DNA of 64,000 nt from Echinometra lucunter (Eukaryota > Echinodermata > Echinoidea > Camarodonta > Echinometridae), in contig CM057157.1 in NCBI GenBank assembly GCA_029962745.1, positions 6,682,279-6,746,278 of the forward strand, given 5' to 3'. Every line of letters starts with the position of its first letter. Within the stretch, counting starts at the first letter, position 1. Position numbers and translations under genes: made by a program. The notes beneath the pieces were generated by a model. The model did no database searches. It was not told where the DNA came from and saw only the letters and a list, made by a program, of their open reading frames with translations. Of this stretch, positions 44,035 to 56,294 are shown piece by piece.

Positions 44035-45600
44035 GTAAGTGATCAACATTTTGTATTGTCTTTAAAAATGAATCATGATTTACAGATGTCCTGCAAACAA
44101 TACTGCTACTTCATCTTTGCTCATATATCTAAGTGAAGGATCATTGTGAAAAAAAACCTCAAAAGAAATTGAGTCATGCCACAATGATGAGAAAATTAAA
44201 TTACGAGACTGCTCTAGTCAGAAGTGAAGCAGTGTAACAATGCCAATTGTACTCCATCCATTGTGGTTACCCCAGTAAGGTCTCACTTTCACTCGTTCTA
44301 TTTGCCCACAAAAAGTAACCTTTTTTTTAAAGTCTGATCATGAAGTATCAAGTTAGGTTTTGTCATTAATTTGATAATTGAGGAATACATTGCAATTGTC
44401 CATAGATTCAAAAGAAAACTTTAACATTTGCTTGTAAACGCAGTGTGTTCAGTAGCATGTACTAGGCCTCCATGTGTGCTAGGCAAGTGGAAGAATGAAA
44501 AGACATTAAAAACAACCTTGCTCTGTATCAGCAAATAAACTTTTTGTCATGAATTCTGTACCGGTACATTTAAGTACATGTAAGTATCATTCAAGATTCC
44601 TCTTTAATTAGCTTTTCTTGACAACTAACACTACAACATGTTGTGAGAGCCACAAGGGCTCAGTAAACTTGTGTGAATGATGAGAGTTAACACCTTTCAT
44701 ATCCTCAGCAGACAATACTGACAAGTAATGGACAGTGTTTATGCTTAAAATTGAAATTGAAATTAATACGTATATGTAGCTTATTTTTATGTTACTAGGA
44801 AGGAAAAACAAACAAACAAACAAACAAACAAACAACCACATTCCATTTCATCTTCTGATGTGTGACATATTTTACTAAGTCATGCATTGACTGATATGTC
44901 TTCTGTTCTTCTATGGCCTTCATACACTGTACATCATGTATTTACCTTCTCCATTTATGTGAATGATGGCACAACCAATTATTATTTTCTTCCATCTACT
45001 TGATGCCTTTCCCATCTGCAATTTTCACTTGATCAGTAGTATTGACAGGACGGTGCATAATTCGCATTGATGTACAATTCATTACGTGTCCTGTAGGCCC
45101 CTTCCATCTGCCCCGCTAGCAATAGACCCTGCATTATTTATGTGCAGTAGCAATTGGGTGCGTGCTGTGTGCATGATATGCGCAATGCACAGTAGGGCGA
45201 GCGTCTGGAGATGACAGCTCTACAATGCATGTTGTGCGTCTTGCTGGTTCTGCAGCAATGTTTGAATATTAACAGAATTTTTTTTTTCATGGTACCTATA
45301 ATAGCATAAAATGAGCTGTATTTTTAAGGAGAAGCTTGTATGAAAACACCATGCACAGAAAAGTCAAGAACATTTGTTCAGATTGCTCATTGTACAAAAT
45401 CCTTGCCAGACATCTAGAGTGACATCTGCATCTGAGGAGGATAGGTGGAAGTAGGAGGGTGAATACAAAATACACACACAGTCCTCTACTGTCCCCTACA
45501 AAGTTGTTTGTTGCCAAGAATACAGAATACTTCAGAAACAATCATTCACAGTGCAGTTTGTTGGTATTATTTGGTCAGATCCATGCTCTCACAGGCTCTT

Positions 45601-45633
<33 letters not shown>

Positions 45634-47188
45634 GGGGGGGGGGGGGGGGGGAGAGGCATAATTGAATATGATAGAAGATACAATGTACATTTGTGCCTTG
45701 GACTTGCCCTGGAGCTAATCAGTGACACAACGTTCTGGAAATTTACATGGAAAAAAAAAGGTGGAGAAAGAGAAGAGAGAGCCTACAGAGAGAGGGAGGG
45801 GAATAGAGAAAGAAAGGAAGAGATACATATTATAGACATAGTGAGTGAGAGACCATAATAGTAATTACCTGCTAGTAAATAATTCCTGTTTATAGAAGTA
45901 CACTCTATTTGATACATCAAATCATATCCTTACGAAACACGACCTTCGGTATGAGACTCTTATGATGTTGATAATGAGAAGTTCCGACACTCACGGTGTT
46001 AGACTTAATCATTGCTGAAATGTAGTGTAAGAAGGAAGGAAATTAAAACTTTGATAGGAGATGTATCTGTACAAGAATGCAAATGTCTTAGCATTAAAGT
46101 AGTACTACACATGTACATTAAAGATATTTTTTTGTTTTCTTAAATATGATCTGCACTTCAGGTAACAATTTACACTGTGCACCAGATTGAACAATCGGTC
46201 CTTGAAGAGTGATCGCAAAAATTTTTTGTAACGGTAGTTAGACCAACAATATCCTCCTGATTAAATTCTAATAGCATCTCAGGGTACAGTTTCTTCACCG
46301 TATTTGCTCATTTTTTGTGCAGACTGCATTGTCACAGTTTGCACCCAGCTTCTCTTTGTAAACACCCATTAAAGCTGCCATTGTGGGAAATTTTCATTAA
46401 TGGTCTGTGGGTATCATTCATTCAATGAAATGTGGGCTCTTCCCTTATTGTGCACAGATATGAATACAAGTATGAATGAGGAATGAACTTGCAAAATGCC
46501 TTCACTTTGATGAGACCATGACTAATGGGAATACTGCAGAGATATTTAATTGTTGTAAAGGATTCAGAATTCTAAATAAACCATCAATCATGAGTAACTA
46601 GTCAAATTATTTTGTTAAGCAAAGCGATTTTATAGTCATTAGAGATAATTCTTGCCATTTTTATTTCATGTTGTCAGCTTATTGCCAGTGAGCTCCAGAA
46701 TACATTGACCTCTCCACTCTCCCACATGTCCATGTGTACCTATTAATGTGCAAATTTCAAGTATTTGTTTTAATTTGCATTCTTAAAATCTTTTCATAGG
46801 GAATTTTTAGGGGTGTAGGCCAAAATGTTTGAAAATTAGAATGGAAGCCAAGCAGTGTTCAGACTGACTGCTGCCTTATACGGCATACTGTATGTACATG
46901 TAACTTGTTAAGAATATTACTTTTGCATGGGATACGCTAAAATTTGATAGTGTATACCAGTCTTTGGAGCATTTGATAAGAGGCACTTGTATGCTTTAAT
47001 TTGGCTTTATGAATTGATCAAATCTTATCTTTATTCTTTAACCCATGACATTTTTTTTTCTTCATGTTTTAAATGCATTTGATTAGATTGCATGCATTAT
47101 TTATATTAATGTAGTTTGTTTTAGAACTCTCTATGTACATGTACATTCCTGCATTATCATTTTAGCTTGAGTTGAGATTTTCTTTTGC
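44035..47188. other. probable intron of the PDZ gene, first part
   Basis: The donor GTAAGT lies at 44035. AAAC repeats lie at 44806-44836, and a T30 run directly followed by G19 lies at 45603-45651. No further exon or element was recognised. Whether the gene continues across this stretch is inferred from the donor. Confidence 0.5.
45603..45651. repeat. T30-G19 homopolymer junction
   Basis: A T run passes directly into a G run. The same arrangement occurs in shorter form at about 9181-9218 and 9790-9806. Confidence 0.85.
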
Positions 47189-47192
47189 TTAA

Positions 47193-47672
47193 AGTGATTA
47201 CACAATGGTAAATTTTTTTTGGATATATTATCGGGAATAGAATTCTAAGAAGAATAACATTAAAAATTTGATGATTTTTAATCGAAATCAATGCGTTTTG
47301 GCTAATTTTCTCGTAAAAAGTCAAGAGTTGACCAAAAAATTTGAGTATGAGGTATGACGTAAAGGTGGGTACCCAGCTTCGCGCATTGCAGTTGTCCTGC
47401 GCGCTAGACTGTACAATATGTATTATACCTTGCGCGCATTTTGCTAGAAGTGCGCGACAAGGTACCCACTTTGACGTCATTTTGACGTCAAAGTGGGTAC
47501 CCAGTTGAAACTGGGTCACAGCTGAGGGGTCAAAAATATCCTGAAATCTTACCACATTTTGGGGTTTCCTTGGCAACACGACTTTTTAAAAAACTTTAGG
47601 CAGATGATTTTCTACTAATAAAATCATGCTCTTTTAAATGAGCTAACATTGTTTCAGCATTGGGTACCCCCT
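47193..47672 (+). mobile_element. TTAA-flanked MITE, intact copy D
   Basis: The element is bounded by TTAA at 47189-47192 and 47673-47676. It begins AGTGATTACACAATGG and ends CATTGGGTACCCCCT. The centre (47461-47501) is a perfect palindrome of 19-base arms around TTT that contains TGACGTCA twice. It is the same family as copies at 5751 and 10753-11917 and has no open frame of its own. Confidence 0.85.
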
Positions 47673-47676
47673 TTAA

Positions 47677-50064
47677 AGCTGGTCTACATACCTTTGTAGG
47701 ATTTTTCATTAATACATTGTATAGTCATTTCAACAAAAGTTGCTCACCATTCATAGATAGTCCTTGTGTCATTTGTGTGCATGACATCTTTTTCCCTTCA
47801 CAGGATGAACTCTTATTATTTTGCACAGCTTATAATGGACCATGTCAAGCTTAAATTTCTTCTAAAAACTCAACACTTTTATCGAATCTGATACTATTTA
47901 AGTACTAGTCTGCTCCATAAAATCATTTTGTTATGAATGTGGTTTGAAGGGAAGTTTGCTTACCCTTGGATATGAGGTCTGTGGTCACCCCATGAAATGG
48001 CCCTGGGATGATTAGGCAATGCACTGCCAGCTCTATTGTGAAGCATTGTTAGTTTTGTGCACCTCTGTTGAATGGGAGCTGCTGGTGGTTAACAGGCCAA
48101 ACGTGATCAATATCAGATCTATACAATGTACGTCCTCAAGCACATTGTGAATGATTAAATGCAGATGTGTATGATGTATATGTATTTGAGCTCGGTGCAT
48201 TTTAAGCTTCCCTATTCTGGTGGCATTCCATGTGAAGACCCACATTTATTAAAGAACATGTAGGCTGTAACAAATGCAAGCAAGTCTGTATTTCATTTGG
48301 AAATATCAATGTTTTGGTGTCTTGGGTCCTTAAATTTGAAAAATATTTTTTGAGGTGCAGACCATATTTGAACTTACTTTTGAGAATATGAATTCCTGTA
48401 CACACGTGTGACCATGGATTTTCCTAAACCACCCTAAACAAGTTCCATTGATCAAAATCACACCCTTCTCAAGTTTTTCCTGAGACTTTTATGAAAATGT
48501 ACCAGTACCCCTAGACGGATTTAAATTCATCAAACATCTCCCCTATACAAGTTCTCTGCCTCTTTCTTTTTGGTAAACTCAAGAAGGCATGTACATGTAC
48601 CCCTTCTTCCCCATTTTTTGCCAATTTGACACCCTACTAATTGCATCACCTGCATAACATGCCTTAATTGGCGAAAACTACCCTTTCCCCATGTTTTTCT
48701 GGTCATACGTGTGTACAGCAATATTTTTGACTGGTCCCTCCAGGTGTACATGTAAGCATTCTACCATCATGGAACAGATTCTCAAATTTATCACTAGAAG
48801 AAGATGGGATGCATGGAAACAACATTTTGAACTTAACCCCAAAGTAATGGAAATCAAATGAAAGTGTTTGTACAGTTCAATTCAATATTGAATATCTTCT
48901 TTCTTTTTTTTTTTCTGATTAGAACTTAAAAAAAAAAAAATTCTAGGGTTGGGTTGTTGATACATACATGTATGATTAATTTGGGCATGTAGTTGTAAAT
49001 TTAATGTCCAAAATCTGCATGACCAATGCACTGTTGAAATATTTCTCTTTATTGTTATTGGGTTGTTTTTTTTTTTGTTACATGAGATTTTCTTCAACTG
49101 GGAACAATCTCCTTAGTGTGTACATTGATGCACCCTCGAATCGATGGAAGTATACTACGTGAACATGGAGTGTAACTACATGTACATGTAGGAAGTAGTA
49201 TTTAGAATGAATGATGGGAGCAGTGATGGTAGATCATGTCTTTCAGCAGCTGGCTGTCACAGTCGCTACCTTCTTCCCATGGTTGACATCTGTCTATCAG
49301 CTGTAGGGAGGAGAAATAGTTATGGTATCATGTCACTGTGACCTGATAATGGGGTCAAGCTATTATGCAATCAAGCCAATGAAGCTGGAATGTATATGGG
49401 GACAGCTGGTGTGTGGCATGTGACTGACAGGGTCTTGAAGATATACATGTACATGTACTATAGTCTTTCTCACCAGGCCTTCATATACATGTAGTTGTAC
49501 TATCTTTAGGTGTAAAAAGCAATATTTATTGCAATATCAGCATTCAAAATACACAGATCCTTGAGTGGACTGAAAGGCTGGAACTAATGTATGTGTACAT
49601 ATGTATATGTACATTGTACCAACAGTACAGATTTTTGTTGATATTGTACATTTACATGTAACTGAAATGTAGAGTATCTTCCATCAATCTCTGTCTCCTA
49701 GTTACTCCTGTATTTTTTTTTTCATCTGTAGTCTAGGGCAAAGGGTGTTTTGCCCCCTCAATGCAATTGAAGAGCCATTGTTCCCCCTATTTGTAGAAAA
49801 GAAATTTGAAAAGAGCCTTTAGTTGATGTTTGCTAGTACACATACTATATTATAATGTCATAGAATGTGAAATGTAATTTTGCATAATTATAGAGGAAGT
49901 ACCTTTACTGTATATTACACTGTGAAATATTGGACTGGATTTTCAATACAAGTAGTGCATTAGACTCTGAATCACTGTCAGTACTGTTGTGATTTGAATG
50001 TCAGCTGACTTCAAAACTTCATAATTTTTCCCCCTTTAAGTTGAGCAACTATAGCTACATGTAT
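47677..50064. other. noncoding, TACATGTA-rich
   Basis: A dispersed repeat (48415-48690) partners 33531-33800. The rest shows many ACATGTACATGTA clusters (for example 48583, 49182 and 49443) and no supported exon. Confidence 0.5.
48415..48690 (+). repeat. dispersed repeat, second copy
   Basis: The order of phrases matches 33531-33800, including AAACCACCCT, AAGTTCCAT, TTTGACACCCT and CGAAAACTACCCTTTC. Confidence 0.6.
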
Positions 50065-50072
50065 AGTAGACA

Positions 50073-50538
50073 CAGTGTTTCCACTTTGAAGGAAATTTCC
50101 CGAATTCCGGAAAATCCAGATCATCTCCAGGTAATTTTGGGAAATGAAAAAATTCCAGAAAATTCCGGGAAATCCGAAAATTATGACATACCGGTACAAA
50201 TACTTAAATCTACGAACAATCAAGGAACAAAAACTTGATTTATCTCCTTGACTATTTCAAATTTTCCCCATTTTCTTCCATGGCACTCAATATGCCATCT
50301 CTAAACAAGTCTCTGTGGCATAGCTGAACCTGCATGTACATGTACTATACTCTATAGTCTGTTGTGTGTATTGGATGGGTTTTACAGGGAATGTAGAGTC
50401 GCCAGTTATTCAGCGTAACTTACATTTAGCTCAAAAACTTGTAAAAAGAAATTTTGAAGATTCCAGGAAATGCCCATTAATTCCAGGAAATTTTGGATTC
50501 AATTCCAGGAAAAGATCATTTGAGCTGTGGAAACACTG
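50073..50538. mobile_element. hAT-like MITE with perfect 8 bp target duplication
   Basis: The ends are CAGTGTTTCCAC and GTGGAAACACTG, exact over 12 bases. AGTAGACA directly precedes (50065-50072) and follows (50539-50546) the element. The interior carries AATTCC and GGAAATTT phrases near both ends. An 8 bp duplication with CAGTG ends is characteristic of the hAT superfamily. No transposase is present. Confidence 0.9.
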
Positions 50539-50546
50539 AGTAGACA

Positions 50547-51656
50547 AGATTTGTATTTTTTGTCATAAATGTGCACTATGGCCAAAATGTGTATTTTAAA
50601 CATGGTCTAAACTCTAAACCATGATTTAAACTTCCACTGTAGTGTGGACTAAAGCAATACATAAAAAGTGTATATAAGCATACTGTAAAGTGCACTACTT
50701 TTTGTCCGTTTGACAAGAGGACATGCACATGCTTATGGAAGTTAGTACAGAGCTCTGAAAAAGTGAAAGTAATGAAGTGCAGTTTTCTGTGAGGAAATAG
50801 ATCTACACTTTTTCCAGATCCCTTAATTAGCCCCAGTGAGAATGTTTTGAACATTGATGATGTTGCATTTTAGTTCTTCATGTGTGAATGCTGCTACACC
50901 ATTATTCTAGGTTCTGGAAGTTCTTGTAGTACTATAGTGTAAAGTTCAGCAACTGTCAGAGTCAGTCAGACCATACCCCTAATCTCTATTTACTCCTTGT
51001 AAACAAAGATAATTGATCAGACAGTTTGCTGTAGAACTCTCAGATGTCTGGTTCCTCAAAAAACAAGTTCATAGTGAAGATAAAGGTACCAGGTCCCTTC
51101 TCACTTTACAATCCTGGACCAGTGACCATTGTCTCTTGGTCCTTTTTATACCAATTGTTGCCTTTGGTGTAAAGTGTAAATTACATGTAGATGGTTAATT
51201 GTTATGCAAATGTCTCCACTGTGTGAAGAGCAAATCACGGAGGTACATGTATTTACATGGGCATACAAGCACTCCCTGTATGTACACCTGAGAACAATGT
51301 ACAACCATAATACATGTACACTGTAGGTGTGAACTTAATCAGTAATCATTGACCTCTTCCTCAGTTCCTCTTCACCTCCTTTTTTTTAGCACCTAAAAGT
51401 GAATGACATTGTGCTTCTCATGTACATGTACCTATAGACCTGCAATAATTGTATTTTTAATGAAGGGTCGAGATGTACACGTATGTAGTTTACTCATTCT
51501 ACCTTTGGTTGCAGATTGCAGAGCCCTAAAATTCATACCAAATACTTGAGCAGAAAGAAAACACAAGTTCTGCATATCCTGTGCCCATTTGGTTGCATTG
51601 TTGTTTATTTAATGCTAAAATTGTTTGAAAGGAAAATAAGCACTAAATTGTTAAAG
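50547..51656. other. noncoding, nothing recognised
   Basis: TACATGTA clusters continue. No exon or element was supported. Confidence 0.45.
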
Positions 51657-51659
51657 TAA

Positions 51660-53398
51660 TGTGCCTGTCAATTGTTTCTCAGGCCCCCGGGTACCCGGGC
51701 ACTACCGGGGTACTCGCCGTGTATCGTCGGGGGTTGTGTAGGCAGACGTCCCTGTCGGCGGGGAATATGTACGGGGTTGTGGTGGTGGCTTGAGTGCAGA
51801 CATCCCTGCTGGGCGGGGACCATGTGTGACGTTGCGACGGTGGCTCGAGCACAAACGTCCTGGCCTGGCAGGGACCATGTACACGGTTGCGGCAGTGGCT
51901 CGATTGTGTTCATTTGGGCCGGGAATTTCTTGCCTCGTGGTTTTAATTTGTCAGGTAGGCCTACACTTGCCTTAAATTACCATTACCCTACCTATATGAT
52001 ATATTGAACGGGTATACGTTTTAGAAGAAATTATGTTTTTGATAATTAACATTGACGAGATTTACCATGCGCAGTGCTAGCAAATATTCTTCAGTTCATT
52101 CCAGCATTCTTTTCATCTCACGCCGATGTCGAGTGTTGAGCGTAGCAGTAGTGATCGTACCGGACCCTTTCCATTTCCTGGCTTGTTTGTTGTTTGTTTC
52201 TCATTATTTTAATTTTCATTCTTTGTGATTGAAATGATGATAAATGGTTATTACAGTGTATTTCTTCTATTGTTTTTCATATTACTATATAATTTCTTAT
52301 ATTATTATGCGCCTGTCAATTGTTTCTCCGGCCTCCGGGTACCCGGGCACTACCGGGGACTTCGGCCCCTCTAAGCTGACAAACCCCCGCTGACTTCCCC
52401 TCCGATTTCCCTGCCAGGCAGGGCATCTTTGGCGGCGAATCACCGACGAAGTCCCGGCCCCCATACTACAGGGCGAATTTCTCAAATCACGGACGAAGTC
52501 CCGGCCCCCATACTTCTAATGTCGGGAGGAATTACCCTTAATAATATAAAATATTTTATAGTAATATGAAAAACAATAGAAGAAATACACTGTAATAACC
52601 ATTTATCATCATTTCAATCACAAAGAATGAAAATTAAAATAATGAGAAACAAGCCAGGAAATGGAAAGGGTCTGGTACGATCACTACTGCTACGCTCAAC
52701 ACTCGACATCGGCGTGAGATGAAAAGAATGCTGGAATGAACTGAAGAATATTTGCTAGTACTTTTACTTCGCATGGTAAATCTCATAATTTCTTCTAAAC
52801 CGTATACCCGTTCGATATATGATACAGGTACGGTAATAATAATTTAAGGCAAGTGTACATGTAGGCCTATCTGACAAATACAAACCACAAGGCAAGAAAT
52901 TCCAGACCCAAATGAACCATCGAGCCACCGCCACACCCCTGTACATGGTCCCCGCCAGGCCGGGACGTTTGCGCTCGAGCCACCACCACAACCCTGTACA
53001 TATTCCCCGCTGGTAGGGACCTCTGCCTGCACAACCCCCGACAATACACGGCGAGTACCCCGGTAGTGCCTGGGTACCCGGGAGCCAGAGAAACAATTGA
53101 CAGGCGCATTACGGGTACTTTCTCACGACATTAGGAGTATGGGGGCCGGGACTTCGTCCGCGATTTGAGAAATTACCCCGTGGTATTTGGGCCGGGACTT
53201 TGTTCACGATTGAAAAGTTCTCCTGTGGTATGGGGGCCGGGACTTAGTCGGTGATTCGCTGCTGAAGATGCCCTGCCCGGCGGGGAAGTCGGAGGGGAAG
53301 TCGGAGGGGAAGTCGGCGGGGGTGTGTCAGCTTAGAGGGGCTGCAGTCCCCGGTAGTGCCCGGATACCCGCGGGCCGGAGAAACAATTGACAGGCGCA
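51660..53398 (-). mobile_element. Harbinger-like element, outer copy of a nested pair
   Basis: The ends begin TGTGCCTGTCAATTG and TGCGCCTGTCAATTG (right end read on the minus strand) and match for about 50 bases. TAA flanks both sides (51657-51659 and 53399-53401). A 3 bp TAA/TTA target is typical of PIF/Harbinger. Without the inner copy and one TTA the element is about 935 bp. Its left part holds three tandem GC-rich units of about 57 bases (51745-51910). No transposase is visible. Confidence 0.85.
52308..53108 (+). mobile_element. Harbinger-like element, inner copy inserted into its own family
   Basis: This 801 bp copy has the same ends as the outer element and opposite orientation. TTA flanks it at 52305-52307 and 53109-53111. 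Its own sequence around 52535-52575 aligns with the outer element across the insertion point, so it shows what the uninterrupted site looked like. It has two of the roughly 57-base tandem units where the outer copy has three. Confidence 0.88.
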
Positions 53399-53401
53399 TA
53401 A

Positions 53402-55342
53402 TTAGCAATGCAAAGGAAAAGTTCAATAGCACTGTTTAAATTATAAAAAGAATTGCAGCAATAAAAGAAAGAGTACTGGCTTTTGCCTATTTGAAGAAGA
53501 AATGCTGATGAACTATTAAAGGTTTCAAATCATTCTTGTCATGAATGCCCCCCCCCCCTCCCCCCGACTACTGAATTCTCTCATCACATACATGTGTACA
53601 TACATGTACATGTATAGGCTCAATAGAAATCGGATAATACAGTACAATGTACATGTACCTGTAGTTACTTGATAACGAGTTTTGTTCATTTGGATTTTGT
53701 TGCCTTTTCACGTAGGTGAGTACTTAAGTAATATTGGTATTACTTTATCAAAGTATACAAAAATAAAAGTATATTTACATCTGCATGTTTGCTTGCAAGA
53801 TATTCACTCTTGAGAGAAAAGCTGTTTTCTCATCTGGCTAGTGTTTGTGATGCTTGAAATCCAATACAAGAATATTCTAGAAAATTTAGGGGCATATCAA
53901 TTTATAGTGATTATGGTTTTTTTTTTTTTTAAAGAGCCCCAATTTGTCGTTGTTGCACCTGCCTAGAGTGTGCCACAGGAATATTCTAGAAAATGCATAG
54001 AGGAACCTATACATGTATGTGTAGATCAGTATAGAATCTTGTGGAAGATTCACTGCCTGGAATATACATGTACGATGTAGTCCAGGAATATGCAATGGCA
54101 GAGAAAGTGAGAAACCCAAATGCAATGTGGTCTGAAATACTGTGGAAGATCAGTGCATTTTTTCTGCCTCAAATCTTTTTTGACCAAAAACTCTTAGCAG
54201 TCAGGACATTAAAATTAAGATAGATGTCAAAACATACATAAAATAGGGCATGCTGACGTGAATACTCAAGAATAACTACATGTATGGGTGGTGTAACGGA
54301 CATTCAGCTGTGCATCTCTGCTCATGACACATGTACATGTACATGCATACATTTTTTGTGGAATTTGTCAGTTTGTACTTCATTCTTGTGCAAGCATCTT
54401 GTTGCTGAAGACTATTTGCCATGGCTATGATTAGAATAAATCACTTAGAATAAGTGCTACATGTACATTATCAGGTACCAACAAATATGTGTGCCTGTGT
54501 TAGTGTGAATATAGTGTATATAGTAATGCCCTGTTTGAAAATGACAAGAGAATTGCAGGATTTTAAGTGTGCCTACATGTAGTGTGTAGCTAGAAGTATA
54601 CATTTTGAAAGCTGGCCCAGTGTCTTGATTTTTCTGAGAGATTACCATCGCTGTGCATGGTATGCAAAAAGTCTGCTTTCAAATCCTGCAATAAGGTATT
54701 GATGTAAATACCAAAGGTCAACGGATGCAGGGATCTGTTTCAAGTGTCGCATTTTAATGTCCATCATACATAATAACCTGATGTGTGCATGCATCCAAGC
54801 AGCTTTGGAGTGTTACATACACACGTAATGCTTGTGATACACATGGAAATGTATTCTGTGATATAAATGTAACCAATCTTTATGCAAATTGAAAATGGCA
54901 TGAGATGTGAAACTGATCCAAACTCCCAAAGTGGTATAAAAACAAACATTTTGTAAAGGAAATACAACTACTTTACCTTCTACACTCTTATTTCTGTGGA
55001 GTCAAATTTGACTCAGAATGGCGTCAGCTGGGAGTCAACTCTATTCCGAGTTAAAGTGACTCGGATTCCGAATTAATTTGATGCGGTATGGAGTTAATTT
55101 GACTCGAATTTAGTCGATTCTCAGTTGACAGCACACCATTCCGAGTCAAATTTTGGCCCATCACTGAATCTAGAGAAAAGAGAATGATTATGATGTAACT
55201 CATAGCATTACAGAGTTTTCTAGGGAGCTAAATTTTCAGCCGTTTCTCCTCGGACTGGCAACAATCTTTTTGTATTTCACTCCAACATGGTATGAACAAA
55301 TATCTGGTAAAATGTATATAACAAGAACCAATTTGAATGAAA
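53402..55342. other. noncoding, TACATGTA-rich
   Basis: A C-rich run lies at 53548-53564 and TACATGTA clusters at 53580-53660. A GAGTCAA-rich palindromic repeat lies at 54999-55150. No exon is supported. Confidence 0.5.
54999..55150. repeat. GAGTCAA palindromic repeat
   Basis: GAGTCAAATTTGACTC is self-complementary, and variants of GAGTCAA or TTGACTC recur about ten times in 150 bases. It is probably a small MITE; its ends are not resolved. Confidence 0.55.
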
Positions 55343-55350
55343 GTTGAAAA

Positions 55351-55681
55351 TAGGGCTTAACCGATATTCGCATCGGAGATCGGTGACTGCCGATTCTTGG
55401 CCTTATCGGCTAAACATTGGAACCGGTGAATATTTTGATGGTGAGCCGATGCGGAACCGATGCAAGCAACAGATGTTTGGCAGTTACAATCACACTTAGA
55501 CCCTATGTTGTTTTGCGTTGCGGGCATAGCAGACGGGATTAAATTCTTGTTATTGTATTACTCATCTCTACTTTAGCCGCGCTCTGCGCTGCATCGGTAT
55601 CGGAATCGGAATCGGGCCGATGCAGATGTAAAAACATCGGGGATCGGATCTGCAGCAAAATTTCACATCGGTTAAGCCCTA
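55351..55681. mobile_element. hAT-like MITE with perfect 8 bp target duplication
   Basis: The ends TAGGGCTTAACCGAT and ATCGGTTAAGCCCTA are exact over 15 bases, and GTTGAAAA flanks both sides (55343-55350 and 55682-55689). The interior repeats GATCGG and GCATCGG phrases. TAGGG ends with 8 bp duplications fit the hAT superfamily. Confidence 0.9.
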
Positions 55682-55689
55682 GTTGAAAA

Positions 55690-56261
55690 TTCAACAGAAA
55701 TATCAATTATATATTTTACACTGCGTTGCCAGTTTAATTATTAGCTGACTGTACACTCAAATCATTAATATTTGAGAATGACACAATGTACTGCGTTGGA
55801 AAAAGACTCATAAGTTTCTGTAATTTTTGCTTTTTCTGCTCATATACAGGGCTGTACTCAGGTGCCAGGACACATGGTCCCCCAGCTTTTAAGGTCCGAA
55901 CACCTTAACTGAACAGTTTTTAAACACAAGGCTCATATTTTGTGTAATTCCTACTACAGTTAGAGCATTGTGGATCAGAAGATACAGGAAAACGATACTA
56001 AAAAGTCCACTGTATTGCTAGTGGTATGGGTTAAAGAATGCAAGAGGAAACAAAATGGGTAAAATTGAAATTGCAAGGTCATGTACAGGTATAACAGGTA
56101 ATAGTGAGCTATGAACAATTTCCTGATTGCCCAATATTGGACTGATTGGGGTTTTCTGTGACACCGATGACTTCCTGATTGGAACGGAACAAAATGTACA
56201 GTAGTGCAGTGCATGCTCATTTCACTTCTCAAAATAGTCACTGTGTATACACAGGAAACAC

Positions 56262-56294
<33 letters not shown>

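Noticed and set aside
47775..47830. Exon of the PDZ gene after TTCCCTTCACAG
   Set aside because: In the required phase the second codon is a stop.
49250..49345. Exon of the PDZ gene after GTCTTTCAG
   Set aside because: It is open for about thirty codons but has no recognisable protein phrase and no donor before the stop.
51668..53109. Overlapping Gly- and Cys-rich proteins on both strands
   Set aside because: They are frames through the GC-rich tandem units of the nested Harbinger-like pair, with no transposase motif.
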